64,000 nt of DNA from Gnetum montanum (taxonomy: Eukaryota > Streptophyta > Gnetopsida > Gnetales > Gnetaceae), in NCBI GenBank assembly GCA_015680685.1, contig MNCI01024958.1:147461-211460 (forward strand), in the 5' to 3' direction. This document shows positions 32,171 through 45,000 of this stretch, in pieces (position 1 is the stretch's first letter; each line of letters opens with the position of its first letter). A program made the position numbers and the translations under genes. Under the pieces are notes generated by a model that worked only from the letters and a program-made list of their open reading frames with translations, searched no databases and was not told where the DNA came from.

Positions 32171-33140
32171 GTTAAAGCATAAGAGGTTAAGATATTTTAA
32201 CTTTAAGAGCCTTAGCAAGCTCTCCAAGAATCAAATTATTGAAGGATTATCTAACATCTAATCCAAGAAGGATAAGATATGTGAAACATGCAAAAAATAT
32301 AAGCAAAAATTTATATCCTGTAGGAGCAAAATTGATATTATTACCAAACATCCTCTTAAATTATTACATTTGGATTTAGGAGGCTCTACTAGAACTTTCA
32401 ACATAGGTGGTAGAAGATATTTTTTGTGATTATTAATAATTACTAAAGATTCACTTGGATACTTCTACTAACCCATAAGGATGAAGCATTTTATCACTTC
32501 AAGAAACTCTATTGCATGTTGCAAATAGAGGAAAAGTACTTAATCAAGAAGATTAGGAGTAACCATGAAGGATATTTTGATAGTCATGCTTTTGAGAAAT
32601 ACTATGATAATAAAGGTATTGAACATCAATTTTTAGCTTCAAGAACTCTCTAATAAAATGAAGTAGTTGAATGAAAGAATTGACTCTTACAAGAGATATC
32701 TAGAACTTTGCTTCATGAGTAAACTTTACCAAAATCTTTTTGGGGAGAAGCCATTAATACTACCTACTATGTATCAAACCACATTCACATTAGACCTAAG
32801 ATAACCAAAACTTTATTTGAGCTCTATCACGATAAGAAATCAAAGGTAAGTTATTTTAAAGTATTTCGTTGTAAGTGTTTTATATTTCAAAATAAGAAAA
32901 AGCTAGGAAAGTTTGATCATAAATTTGATGAAGGGATCTTTCTTGGATATTCTTCTATTAGTAAGGCTTATAGAGTATATAATAAATGCATGCTAGTGAT
33001 TAATGAGGTATTTAATGTTATGTTTGATGAGATTGATCCTAGTCTGATCCAATAGGTCCAAGATGATGATGAAGAAGAAATGTCCTTGCAACTTCCTACT
33101 TATCTTGAGAAAAGTCCAAAAGATAAGGACTAGCAAGTTG
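32170..33140 (+). pseudogene. Copia integrase
   Basis: Fragments of the core are GYFDSHAFEKYYDNKGIEHQ, FWGEAINTTYYVSNHIHIRP, LFELYHDKKSKVSYFKVFRC and GKFDHKFDEGIFLGYSS. This matches Ty1/copia IN followed by the usual RT linker with acidic residues (DDDEEE). Several stops and frame changes occur in its first half. Confidence 0.75.
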
Positions 33141-33369
33141 CCTTTACTTTCAAAACTCCATCAACTCATTAAAGGTATGCTAAAATTCATCCCCTTAATT
33201 AGACCATTGGAAATTATTAAGATGGAGTGAGAATAAGAAGAGGACTATAAGAATTTTATGGTTTTGCTTACTTGCTTATCAAAATAGAACCTAATAGTGT
33301 CAAGTAAACTTTAAATGATGAATCATGAATTCAAGTCATCAACAAGAAATGACGTTTGAAAACTTGTCT

Positions 33370-34080
33370 TAAGATCCAATGAGCATAAAGTAATTAGAAC
33401 AAAATGGATCTTTATAGATAAGGTAAATAAAAATGGTATAGTTGTAAATAATAAGATAAGACTAATTGCTCAAGATTATAATCAACAAGAGGGAATTGAA
33501 TTTGGAAAAAATCTTTGCAATGGCTGCATGATTAGAATCCATTAGGATTCTACTTACCTTTTTGTTTCTCACAATAATGTCATGTTATTTCAAATAGATT
33601 TGAAAAGTGCTTTTCTCAATGAATTAATTCAAGAAGACATCTATGTGTAGAAACCATCAAGCCTTAAGGATCCTTACAAAAAGAATGATATGTTTATATG
33701 GAAAAAGATACTATATGGACTAAAACAAGCTCCTAGGACTTGGTATGAAAGGATATCACAACATCTAATACAAAATGACTTGGTAAGATGTTATTTTGAC
33801 CCTAATCATTTTTTAGGCATGATACAAATATTTTAATAGTTCAAATTTATGTTCATGATATTGTTTTTGGTGCCAATAACACCTTTTCATGCAAGTAATT
33901 TGAAAAAATAATGCAACTTGAATTTGAAATGAGCATCATTGATGAATTAACCTTCTTAGTAGGACTCCAAATCATTCAAAGTAAGAATGGAATTTTCATA
34001 TCCCAAACAAAATATGCCAACAGATCTTCAAGAAGTATGATATGGAAAATGCCAAAGAAACATTCATTCCCATGAGCCCT
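33370..34080 (+). pseudogene. pol: Copia reverse transcriptase
   Basis: RTKWIFIDKVNKNGIVVNNK, RLIAQDYNQQEGIEF, QIDLKSAFLNELIQEDIYV and KKILYGLKQAPRTWYERI are clear copia RT motifs. The catalytic box at 33848-33859 reads YVHD instead of YVDD (GAT to CAT), so activity is lost. FLVGLQIIQSKNGIFISQTK follows. Confidence 0.8.
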
Positions 34081-34239
34081 CACTTCAAATTATGGAAAGA
34101 CAAGCAAGGTAAAATAATTGATAAGAAGCTATATAGAGTTATAATGGGAAGTTTACTCTTTCTTACAACTAGTAAACCTAATATACCTTTAAGTATTGGG
34201 ATATGTGAAAGGTATTAATAAAAACCAAAATAATCCCAT

Positions 34240-34800
34240 TATATTGTTGTTAAAAGATTTAAAAGTATCTAAAAGATACTACAAAGCATGGTATTTGGTA
34301 TCCCAAAGACACATGCTTTAATCTTGTGGGATATTTAGATGCAGAATGGCTTAGAATACTTAATGATAGAAAGAGTACAACTAGGAATTACTTTTTTTTA
34401 AATCACTATCTGATATCTTGGATGACTAACAAGCAAACTTCCACACCCATCTCAACAATTGAAGTAGAATACATAACAACTAAAAATTGTTGTGCCAAAT
34501 TAATGTGGATGGTCCAAATGCTTAAGGATTATAGACATGAGAAAGGTAAGATTCTAATGTTTTATGATAATATGAGTGCTATCGATAATGTAAAAAACCC
34601 TCATGCAACACTTTAGAACTAAACATATTAAGATTAGACACCACTTTGTTTGAGAGCAAGTTTGAGAAAAAGTTGAAATTGAATATATCATGTTAGAATC
34701 TCATCTTGCAAATATATTAACAAAGCCACTTCCTTAAAATCATTTTAAAAAAATCAAGACAAGGTTAGGAGTTAGGCCATGTCCCAACTTATCCAGGTAA
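34240..34800 (+). pseudogene. Copia RNase H
   Basis: GYLDAEWLRILNDRKSTTRN, LISWMTNKQTSTPISTIEVE, CCAKLMWMVQMLKDY and DNMSAI match the SIRE/Maximus form of copia RNase H. The following frame ends LTKPLP and RLGVRPCPN. The 96-codon stretch 34326-34616 is open. Confidence 0.8.
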
Positions 34801-35370
34801 GTAAATTTTTATCTAATTCAAGTAGATTGAGTGGTTTCTCTTAGATTAGGACTATCAACATATCCATCTTAATTAGTTTAATCTTTGGCTTATTTTTTAA
34901 ATAGTTATATATGTGTTTCCATTACCATTCAATATTCTAGATCTTCATTATGTTCTTGTTAGTTTGGTATCAAACCAATTATTGATGAAGCACTACTATA
35001 GGTTTTTTCTTGTTGATCTCAATTTTGAAGTAGCATTTGATTTCTTACCTTCTTTACTAGTGTTAAACATATAAAATGGGAAGCCTATGTATTATGAAAA
35101 ATTTAGTTTAAGCATATAATTTTAAGCATGTATTTTGGCATAAACTTACGCCATTTCAAGGTCACTTTTATGCCTTGAAAGCAACAATTTTTGTCATTTT
35201 ACAAATGTCAAACAAGAAAGAAAATACAAGCAAGTGTATCAATAAAGAAAAAGGATTTATAAGATTAACAAAAGCCTAAGAATTAGCATGGCTATCAGTT
35301 TTGATTTGGGTTCCCTCTAGGTGTGTTTTTTGTATTTGTCATCTTCCAAAAGAAGATGCTTTTGTCATGG
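34801..35370 (+). other. 3' internal region of the copia element
   Basis: About 570 bp without a supported ORF. SIRE relatives often have an extra ORF here; none is visible. Confidence 0.45.
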
Positions 35371-35386
35371 CTAAATAGGAGGATAT
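35371..35386 (+). other. Polypurine tract of the copia element
   Basis: GATGCTTTTGTCATGGC precedes CTAAATAGGAGGATAT, and the LTR starts TGTTAATCG. The SIRE/Maximus 3' end (GATGTTTTTGTCATC...AAAGGGGGAGATTG) has the same form. Confidence 0.6.
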
Positions 35387-36620
35387 TGTTAATCGAATTA
35401 GAGATTTGGAATGACAAAATGTATGATGTTCATCAAGAAGGATGGTACCATGGCTGAGTTATGGATGGGATAGCTTGTTGTCAAAATCAACAATTCTTCT
35501 TTCATCCAAAGAATCCTCTAATCAATCAAATGTCTCAAAATCTAGCCAATCTCAGTCAACAAAAAAGACATACATGTTGTGTCAACCAACCTTACCTAAG
35601 GTTAATCTACCTAGGAGCTAGTGAAGTTTAAATAAAAGAAAATATATCACTCTTATGGTTGACCAACCCAAATTGATGGAAAGATGAGAACAAAAAAAGA
35701 AGCACTTTTAAGGTTTCCCAATCCAAGACTAATAGTTGATGATAGCCATCTAGTTTTGAATCCCTGACATCAAGTATGATGATTGCACTGAAAGCTCATG
35801 TTTAACAAAATGGAGCATAAGGTTGATGACCTAGAAAGAGGTTGACTAACCTCAAATAAGGGCAACCTATTGATGAAAAAAATAACAAAAATAAAAGGAC
35901 AAAGAGGCTAAAAAGACCCCCAAACATTATAAGACAAGCAAAGCATTAAGAAGTGAGCTTTGTCATTTGTCTAAGAGGGCAAAGCATTCACCAAGAACAT
36001 CATATCTTTCATGGTTGTTGATGCATGGGTGTAGATGGATTGTTGGACAAAGTTTAATATATAAGCAATAACAAAGTAGATCAAAAGGAAGGTAAGCTTT
36101 AAAAGAAAAAGTAACTATGTAAGAAAGCTTATGAAAAATAAAAAACCTTCATTATATTATTATGCTCAAAATTTTTATATCTCTTGCTTATTTTATGCTT
36201 GTTTTGGTTGCAATATGATCTATTGTGAGATCTTGAAAGCATCATTTTATTTTTCTTTATGTTCAGATGCAATTGGAGGGTTTGAGCTTGAAAATCCTGG
36301 CTATATGAAAGGGAGACTAGAAACCCTTGAAACTAGCATTTATTATTTAAGTATTTGAAGATTTAAAGGGAACCTAAGGGTAGAAGAGATTTGGATAGCC
36401 CTATAGAGTGGACCAGGTCCAATCCAAACCACTATTTAGTGTTCTTTGTCCATTTTATTTATTTCTTGCATTTCATTTTGATCATAGTTTAGATGTGATT
36501 TACTGCAATTTATTTAAATGTTTGTAGGAATATATATATTATTAGATATGATTCCAATTGTGCAAACTTTTACTAAGACATTGTACTAACCCTCCCTTTA
36601 GGTTATGACTTTCAATCACA
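35387..36620 (+). repeat. 3' LTR of the SIRE/Maximus-like copia element (end tentative)
   Basis: It starts TGTTAATCG after the PPT. The end is placed at TTTCAATCACA following a CCCTCCCTTTAGG run, the pattern at the end of SIRE LTRs. No second LTR or target duplication is visible. Confidence 0.5.
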
Positions 36621-37559
36621 GTAAGGAATAAAAAAGATAAAAAGATCCATCATAAATCAAATAAGATCTAGAATTAACATATTATAAATAAAATAATGAA
36701 GGAGTACCATTATTAGTGAGCTCTAAATAAGACTACATAGTTAACTCAAAAGGAACCATAAGTGAAACTTACTAAAGACATTGTTCCAAGTTATAAGGAC
36801 TAATGACAGAATAAGTCTTAAAAGACATAGTCCTAGAATAAAATTCTCTTGAACTATGAAACTCAAAAAATTCTCAACCTCAAAAAGGAACCAAAAGCAT
36901 GGAGGATCAAGATTAAAAAAAATAAACATAGTGAGTTCATAAACCTGTTGAACTCACATGATGAAGAGGTAGTTTGTGAAATGAGATATCTCTGAGTGAA
37001 AGTATGTAAATAAATTTACCAACTAAGCTGTGAAGTGCTAAAGCAGATTGTAGAAGTTGAATCCACATAAGACTAAATAAGCAAAAATTTCATAGTATCA
37101 TTATAAGAAAGTTAGAAAATCCAAGATGGTAAACAACTCTAGATTAGTGCAAATGTTGTTGCACAATTACAGGAAACTATCATCACCAAAAGGTATGAAA
37201 TATACTAAAGAATTTAAATTAAAAGGAACCCAACAAAAGAAGTGGTATGGTAGAATAAAACTAGAACTAATGTTATTTATTCTTAGTATAAAATATTGTA
37301 CAATTAGTACTAGTCTACAATAGTAGAATAATGTTATTATTAATTCTAGGTATGCATTGTATGATTGTAGGTAGATATAAGTCTTACAACACTTAAATTC
37401 ATAGGGGCAATATTATCTACATCTTCAAATTACTTACAACTAGCTATTTACAATCTAGTACACTCCACATAGTTACTTCAATGGATTTATAAAGGCTTGC
37501 AACTTAATGCCTGAGTAGTTTCCAATAAGAGGAGGAGGCACCAATTCAAGAAAGGGGAA
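36621..37559. other. Unassigned AT-rich stretch
   Basis: I see no motif or supported ORF. Confidence 0.4.
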
Positions 37560-37735
37560 GAAAAAAGAATAAGAGAAAGGATGTTGAAACTTAAAATAAT
37601 TTACTCAAGACATATAGTCAACATAATACATTTGAAAAATTATAGAAAAATATAATGATACCTCAAGTGTATTTTAAACTAGCAACCTCATGCTTAATAA
37701 AACAATGAGCTAATCACTTAAGCCACTTATAACTA
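37560..37735 (-). repeat. Possible tRNA-derived SINE, copy 1
   Basis: On the - strand GTGGCTTAAGTGATTAGCTC resembles a tRNA 5' half with an A-box. It is followed after about 25 bases by GAGGTTGCTAGTTTAAAAT, a degenerate B-box, then an unrelated T-rich body. A diverged copy lies directly upstream (37745-37925). No target-site duplication or 3' tail could be fixed. Confidence 0.35.
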
Positions 37736-37744
37736 GCTACTTGC

Positions 37745-37925
37745 ATCAATATTTGAAAGAGAGAGGGAGGTTTTGAAATTTAAAAGAATGACTATAAGTA
37801 CACTTAAAAACATAAAACCAAATGATGATACTTTAGAAAAATTATAGAGGAATATAATGATGCATTAAGTATGACTTGAATTGACAATATAGCTACTTAA
37901 ACCATCTATCACTAGCTTAATTGCA
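37745..37925 (-). repeat. Possible tRNA-derived SINE, copy 2 (tandem with copy 1)
   Basis: On the - strand it contains GATGGTTTAAGTAGC, then TCAATTCAAGTCATAC and TGCATCATTATATTCCTCTA, aligned with copy 1 in order. The tRNA-like part is shortened. Tandem duplication of one unit is an alternative to two insertions. Confidence 0.3.
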
Positions 37926-38479
37926 TTAATATAGATGTTAAATTCAAAGATTTATGAATTTGTAGAGGTTACACCTTTTGAGGTTAATTTCTAAAAGATT
38001 CAAAAATTCAAAAATCATAATGTGTGGCTCACCTACATTATAAATAAAATAATTCATATATAATAAATCAAACAAATTTTTTAATATAAAATGTTAAATT
38101 CAACATCAACATCAATGAATTTCATAACCAAACATGTTGCTAAGTTTCTTAAAAATTTCATTAGATCAAACATCTTGCTCAAAGAGGTTAAGATTTCACT
38201 CATTTACCAACCCTCTTGAGACCCCACTTAGTAGGATGAGCACTATGACTTCAAGTGATGATCCTTTTAAGGAAAAAATTATTCAGTTTTATTCCAACAA
38301 GAATGTGATTCAAATAAGAATTAACCATTGAAAGGAATAATATTTTATATGAATGGTTATTGCTAGTAAATGTTTCATGTAACATATAGTTTATGTTAGA
38401 ATACAAACCTAATATGCTAATTTGCAATTTTCCTTGGGTAGATGGTGAATAATAAATACAATACAAAGATTGTATGGTT
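37926..38479. other. Unassigned AT-rich stretch
   Basis: I see no supported feature. Confidence 0.4.
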
Positions 38480-39009
38480 GTTTATGTAACATCCCCATTT
38501 TCAAATGGTGCTACTACGTAATGAAGATGGTGTCTCCTCATAAAAAATGTCATAATTATTGTAACAAGACCCAAAATGGTAAGTTATAATTAAGACCCGA
38601 AAAGGCACATTGTAATAACAAGCATGTCTCTCAAGGTAACCTTTAGGAATTTGACCTAAGATATTTATACCCAAGTATTAGAGCTCATATCAACATGGAG
38701 TGGTAGAGCCAGAAAAGGTGAGTAATAAATGGTGGGTGAAGTGAAACAAAAAAAGGACTAGCCATCCCTTCAGCCCGTTGTATTCCTAACTATGGTCATA
38801 GTGATGGATAGCCTCTAAGGGATAAATGCCTAAGGAAGATAACCCCAAAGAATCCTCAAAGTGTGATACAAGTCCACTAGTCCACATTAATAAAGCATTT
38901 TTTTCTTTTTCCTTTTATGTTTTCCCTATTTTTTTCTTTATGCATAATACCTAATGTAACATGTATTTGATGTTTACCATGACATAAAAGAATGAAATGC
39001 CATAGTTTA
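38480..39009 (+). mobile_element. 520-bp solo LTR-like element, copy 2
   Basis: The element is 38485-39004, starting TGTAACATCCCCATTTTC and ending ATGAAATGCCATA. GTTTA stands on both sides (38480-38484, 39005-39009), a perfect 5-bp duplication. It is homologous to 30748-31269 in inverse. It contains GATATTTATAC (TATA-like) and TTAATAAAGC (polyA-like) in LTR order. Confidence 0.7.
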
Positions 39010-42000
39010 AACCCATGCAATAATGGTAATATTATACTTAAGTTTGTTCCGGTTGCTCTTGCATCTCCTTCTTATGGAACTAGATCTAGATTATCACTAT
39101 CCATGCCCCATTTTTGAACATTGGCCACAAACTCATTAAAGAAAAATTGATATAACACACTATGATCATCCTCCTTCATCTTTATAAGCAACTTTAATGT
39201 AGATTGTTTGCACTCCCATAAATTCTCAAGTAATATCTCTAGCTTTAAGTTACAGCTACTCTAGCATTTATAAGATTAAACCTAGGTGGTTGAGCTCTCC
39301 TTACTTGGTAGTTGCTTCACATGAAGCGAGCCATCATTGGGTTTTAACATCAATGCTTCTCACACTAATAAATGCTAGATCTTCTTCTCTCTCATCAATC
39401 TCCTATTTCCCTACATTTAATATTGTTCTTAAAGGATTTTGAATCACTTTCCTATTGTTCTATGCCTTAGATACCCTAATTGCTTCTATTCTTAATCCCA
39501 TTTTAAGAATATTTGGCTCACCCTCCTTCATACTCAAGATCCCATGTTTTCTATTTTAGAGAATGCCATCACCACTTGCAAATCTATTGTTACTTACCTT
39601 CATGTTCTTCAACTCATCCTCCTTCACCAACACAAACATCTTTATACTACACTTTCCCATACACTCCCACACTTATAGAAAATTGCTAATACTAGTTTCA
39701 TAGATCCTCTCAATTCAAAGTATCACTTGATGTCAATGCAACTTCATGTTCTTATGATGATTAAGGAACTTTACTAGAAGTAGTGGTCTTAGGTTTCATG
39801 ACTTGTAAACAAGAACTATAATACCTAATTCTTCCATCAACAAGTAAGAATAAGGAAATATAAATAACTAAATTTGTCTTTCATTGGCTCCATCAAGCAT
39901 AACATCATTCTCTTCCTTGCCTACTTTTAAAAACGTTTCTCCATCATTCACTATGATACTAATATCATTTGATACATCCTAGCTACTCATCCTTATCTCT
40001 AGTTCACTTTATAACAACATCATTCTCTCTTCCTTAAATAACTATGTTTGGTCATTTAATCCTCACCAAATGATAAAGCATCTAGATATAATGGATGGAC
40101 CAATGAGCGTTTTCAATTTCTTTGGCCAATGGTTAATCTTACCCTCCCTAATATCATTACCAAATTTGTTCAATCTAGGCTTTTTTCAAGCCTTGGAACT
40201 CAGCCCTAATCACTTTAATCTTCAAAAAGCAATCCCAAAGCTTTTCAAAACACCATTGATCAATTACTCTATGTTCAGTACTATATAAATTCTATGCTAA
40301 AATATTAGCCAATCATATCCACTTTTTTCTGCCTCTCATTATGAGTCATATGCAAATAGGCTTCATTTAGCATTAGCACACCATTAATGACATCATCATC
40401 ATGCATGAATATTTCCATTTTATAAAGAGAAGTAGTACATCCATTATTATTATAAAAATTAACCTCACCAAGGTTTACAATCATGTTTTCTTGTTATAAT
40501 GAAATCCCTGAAATTTAGTGACTATTGGTTATAATGGATCACCTACATCCTCTTCACCACTTGATATGATGTGCAAATATAATTGTGATAGTTTGAATAA
40601 TTCTAGCCATTAAGAATATTAAGATAGGGTGAATCCATGCAATCCTATCTATTCACTATCATATCTAAGCTTATGGATATTTGCCTAAATAACATTGGCC
40701 TCACCAACATGCTACCTTGGCTTGGTCATATTAAAAAAATATGTAGATAATACCATGGTACTCATTGATGAGAATCCTAAAACTATATAGAAACTTAGGT
40801 AAGTGATACAACTCCTTTCTCATATCTACAACCTATAGGTCAATTAGGCTAAGTCTACCATACACAACATTAGTTGTCATGTCCTCTACTTCTATTACAT
40901 TGTCTACCTCTTGTGAGAAACCTTTAAATAGCTCTCAAACACAATACTCAAAAACTCTCTTTTCTCTCTTGTCTCAAATGCAATATTGGGACTTTATTTA
41001 TGAAAAATTATAATAATAGCTTAATCATTGGCATGGCCTATGTTTTTTCTTCATTAACAGATTTTTTTTCACAGATTTTGTCCTCTATGCAATCCTTATG
41101 TACATAAAAACCATCATCCTATAATAAAATGACTTCATGAATAAATTAAATAAGTTTTTTGAATAATTCATATGGTGTGGAATTGACATGTGCAAGAAAA
41201 TACATCTTGTCAATTGAACTTGGATTGTCCAATCTAAGCATCTTGACAACACATGCCTTACTTCCTTTTACCTCATCATCACAAAGCAGATTTTCCACAT
41301 TACCCTCCAATGGATCTCCCTTTTAATGTTTTCATTACATGGTACCACATCCTTTCAATTAAATATTCATCCCTTGGTATAATTAACCAGTCATCCTCTC
41401 TTGGTTCTACACCTAGCTTAATCTTGCATGGTGTACTATCTCCCCACATTTCAATTGGATCAATCCACCCTTAGACATGCCTTTTAACTTTGCCAAATGG
41501 TCTTTAGACATGTAATATATGTGTTTTTCATTTAGTGATCTCAAGCCTTCTCCTTACAAGTTGAAACCTAGAGGCCCTCTTTTCATGACTTGGGTAGAAT
41601 ATGTCACAAAGTTTAAATTCATGGCCCCACCACTCCCCTTACAACTTATCCTCTTGCATGTCTATCAACTATTCTACCCTTAGTGTCATGATTATGTCAT
41701 TTATTTATTATTTCTGCTTTGCCAACTCTAGCACTCACACCTAACTACCTTTAAATTCATTGTAATAAGGAATGTGCAATGTTTAACTTGGTGTAGATTT
41801 TCCATCCCACTATTGCTAGTTGTTCTAGCAAATGTGTGGAGGCTTTTTAGTCATTTTCCATATGCGAGTAGTCATGTAGCTTTTCATGTTGAACAATATT
41901 CTAATGTGGGAAAACCTTTCCAAGCATAATTTCTAAGAGTTTCATGATAATGTACACTCTATTGCTCTTTTTTGTAAGTTTCAAGATCTTACACTCATCA

Positions 42001-42900
42001 TCTTAGATATCCAACGTGTCCTCCATATAGACCTACTATGTGGGGGACAACGCATGGTAGCTTGCTACAAGGCTTTATGATGGTTGCTATGATGCCATTG
42101 AAATAATGTCATTTTTAATAATATCACAGTCCTTGCTCTTACTCACCTTACGCTACAAATTCTTAACTTCAAAGCTTTTTGAAGCTAGTTACTCTAAGAT
42201 GAAGTTGCTTATGATGCTTCCATGAGCCACCAAATAACTTGACGTAAGCCCTTGCACATGAAAAATGTATGCTTCTTCATTACTTGGAATATCTTTTGGT
42301 AATATGATTAGGAGTGTTCCTTGAACCTCTTCATCCTTTCACTCTTCAATCTCATTGCTACTACCATTCAAACTTGGGATGATATCAATTTTACTATTAG
42401 GAAAAAGTAGGTTTCAAGTAATATAGAGAATATTACTTGAGTCGTGGGCATTTCTCTTAATGATCAAGGCTTCCATCATGAAATGTTGGCTAGACAACAG
42501 ATTTTCAATGGGTTCTTTGACAAATAACCTTGATGAAAAGCTCACTGGGGCGATCATCAGCTCAATGACATGTAGGAGCCATGGTGGTTGGCTACCTATA
42601 TAACTTGCGAATACATGTTTTGTGAGTTCTTTAACTAGTTCATTGATGATCACTTGTGAATTTTATGTAAACTCTAGAATAATCGTTTTCTCAACATGTC
42701 AACCTTCTTTGTCGATGCCATTAACTAAGACATCACATGTATGCATAGATTAACTACTAATTTATGAACACAAGGGTCTTCTTAAGATCCTAGCTAAAGA
42801 GTAGGGAGTTCTTGACATCTCACCGAAGAATAAGATGCTTATCTTCCATCACATTGACAAGGTGCTTACCATGCTAGTGTTTAGAACCTAGGACTTTTTT
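39010..42900 (-). other. Unrecognised, possibly old coding remnant on the - strand
   Basis: Short open stretches on the - strand (for example 42414-42653) and CT-rich + strand composition suggest decayed coding sequence. I could not recognise a family, and no retroelement motif was found. Confidence 0.25.
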
Positions 42901-44640
42901 TTGTTATTTATTTTCTTATGCTTGGTTCTTAAACATAAGTTTGTATTTTAATATAAGTTTATATTATACCTCATTAGTAGCTTATACTAGTATATTATTC
43001 TAATACCCCTTCTTTTACTATTAGAAATTTAGATCTTTTGGATTCAATGATATTTGTTATATTCTTATGATTATGCATCTTCAGGTTTGAACCCTTCACT
43101 CTTGGTTTATATGTGTTTTTGATACATTAGTAGTTTTTTAATCTTTTAATCTTTTTACTTTTGGGTTTAGGACATATTGAAAGAATGGGGATGTGCCATT
43201 GCTAGTGTTTTATATATATTTATACTTATTTTATATTTTATATTTTTATATTATTCTAAGGATTTTGGAGTAATGTGAGAATATGATTAAAGATGTTATA
43301 TAGATATTTGAGGATTTATTCTAATTGTTCTCTTAGTTTTTCTTGAACACTTGCTTAGGTAATGTGGGTTAATTCTAATATTTCATGGTGACTTAAATCC
43401 ATGAACATAACTATTGATGGACCATTTGAACCCTTTCATTGATACATATGATCCACCCTTGGAATTAGATTGTTATTTGTGAAATTGCTAAAACCATATT
43501 TTATGCCTATAAATACTTAGCAATGTTGGCTCTTTTAACATCAATTATGCATCTCTCTCTTATTCTCTTTCTTGTGATTGTATGCAGTAGATCTCTTAGC
43601 AAATTTTGGATCTAAACCTATTCTTGCTTAGCAAAGATTTACTTTTGTATGATCTTTTAAGGTAGAGGAAATGTTCTTTTCTATACAAACCTTCTTTTGG
43701 TGAATCCCTTTTCAAATCTATCTTTTTAATGAGAACATCACCTAGCCCTAAGTTATTAATCCTTAAATATGTTATCTACTTCATGTTTATCAGTGTGTCT
43801 TTGTATGCATTATCATGTTTTCAGTAGGTTTTGAGACTGATGGAAGCTTGAATGATGAGTTTGGGCTTCAAGCTTAATTTCTTGTGGTTTGGTAGGATGG
43901 CAAGAAAGATATTTTTCCACCTTGAAAGATGTCTTTGACTAGTATAAAAATATCTTTCACATTGGTATAAAATCTTTTGTCCAAGCCCAAAAGAAATTTT
44001 TTTTCAAGGCCCGACTCTTAAGAAAGATGCCTTCCATTTGCAAAAGATGTCTTCTCAAGAAAAACATTATCCATGATCCAAAGATGTCTTACCGAGCATG
44101 AGTAATGAGTACAAATTCATAATTTAGGTGCCAAGTCATTTTAAAAAGCTATAAATAGGCATTAAACCCTTCCATTATGTGTTCATGAATGCATGATCAT
44201 ATGAGAGAAGATAGAAAAAGAAGAGAGTGTGTGAAGCTCATCTTTAATATTCATTGTAGGCTTTGTTATCATTGATGTGTGTGAGTATGTTGTGAAGGGA
44301 TCTTAAGCCCTTATCTATCCTTGGAAACTTTGCTTCCAACATCTTTATGCTTTGTTCTTCATTACAAGTAAGAATAAAGAGTGGTGTTCCTATTTTCAAT
44401 TGTATGAAAATTTTATAGGATTTGGCTTCAATTTTAGATTATTTAGGCCTAGTCCTCACTACTTTTACAATTTCATAATTATTGTTATTATTCTATTTTG
44501 ATCATTTTTATTCTTAATCTTATAACTTGCCTTATTCTACAATTTATGCCTTCCTTCCCGACTTTTCTGACATCTTGCATCATCATCTTCCTATGGTAGC
44601 AGTGAAAACAACATTATCAAACATCATGATCCAAGTTACA
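42901..44640 (+). other. Unassigned; 43840-44160 resembles U3-like repeats with a TATA box
   Basis: AAGATGTCTT-like words recur between 43900 and 44100, as in the chromovirus LTR at 25990-26210. TATAAATAGGC is at about 44150. An old LTR is possible; no borders were found. Confidence 0.3.
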
Positions 44641-44810
44641 ACAGATCTAGGGCTTGTAATGGAATTTTTACACATTTTTTGAAGTAGCATAACATGTGTG
44701 ACATTTGACAAAAACAACATCTAACAATGATATCTAGGGGATATTTTGAATTTGTATGGAAGCTAAGAAACAATGTGTAGGCTATTGATATTTGCTAGTT
44801 GGTCTTGAAA

Positions 44811-45000
44811 GTTGACTTTGGAGTTACTCCATGAACTTAGTGGCATGTAGCCAATATTAGTAGGGTTCCATTAACTAGCATAATTTGAATTAAAGTAACT
44901 ATTATGGGAATGAATAGTTGTTCATTTAAGTTAACTTCAAAGCTAGCCCATCAACTTGGTGGCATGTAGTCAATATCAAACATGATTTAGGAGCTAGAAC
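44811..45000 (+). repeat. Short tandem duplication, period about 119
   Basis: GTTGACTTTGGAGTTACTCC at 44811 recurs as GTTAACTTCAAAGCTAGCCC at 44930. In both copies GTGGCATGTAG and CAATAT follow. Confidence 0.45.

Noticed and set aside
36131-36358. 75-codon ORF in the copia LTR
   Set aside because: Inside the proposed 3' LTR; composition is Tyr/Phe-rich as expected from AT-rich DNA, no motif.
44590-44640. TGGTAGCAGTGAAAAC as a tRNA-Met PBS after an old LTR
   Set aside because: The match to TGGTATCAGAGC is partial and no LTR end could be fixed before it.
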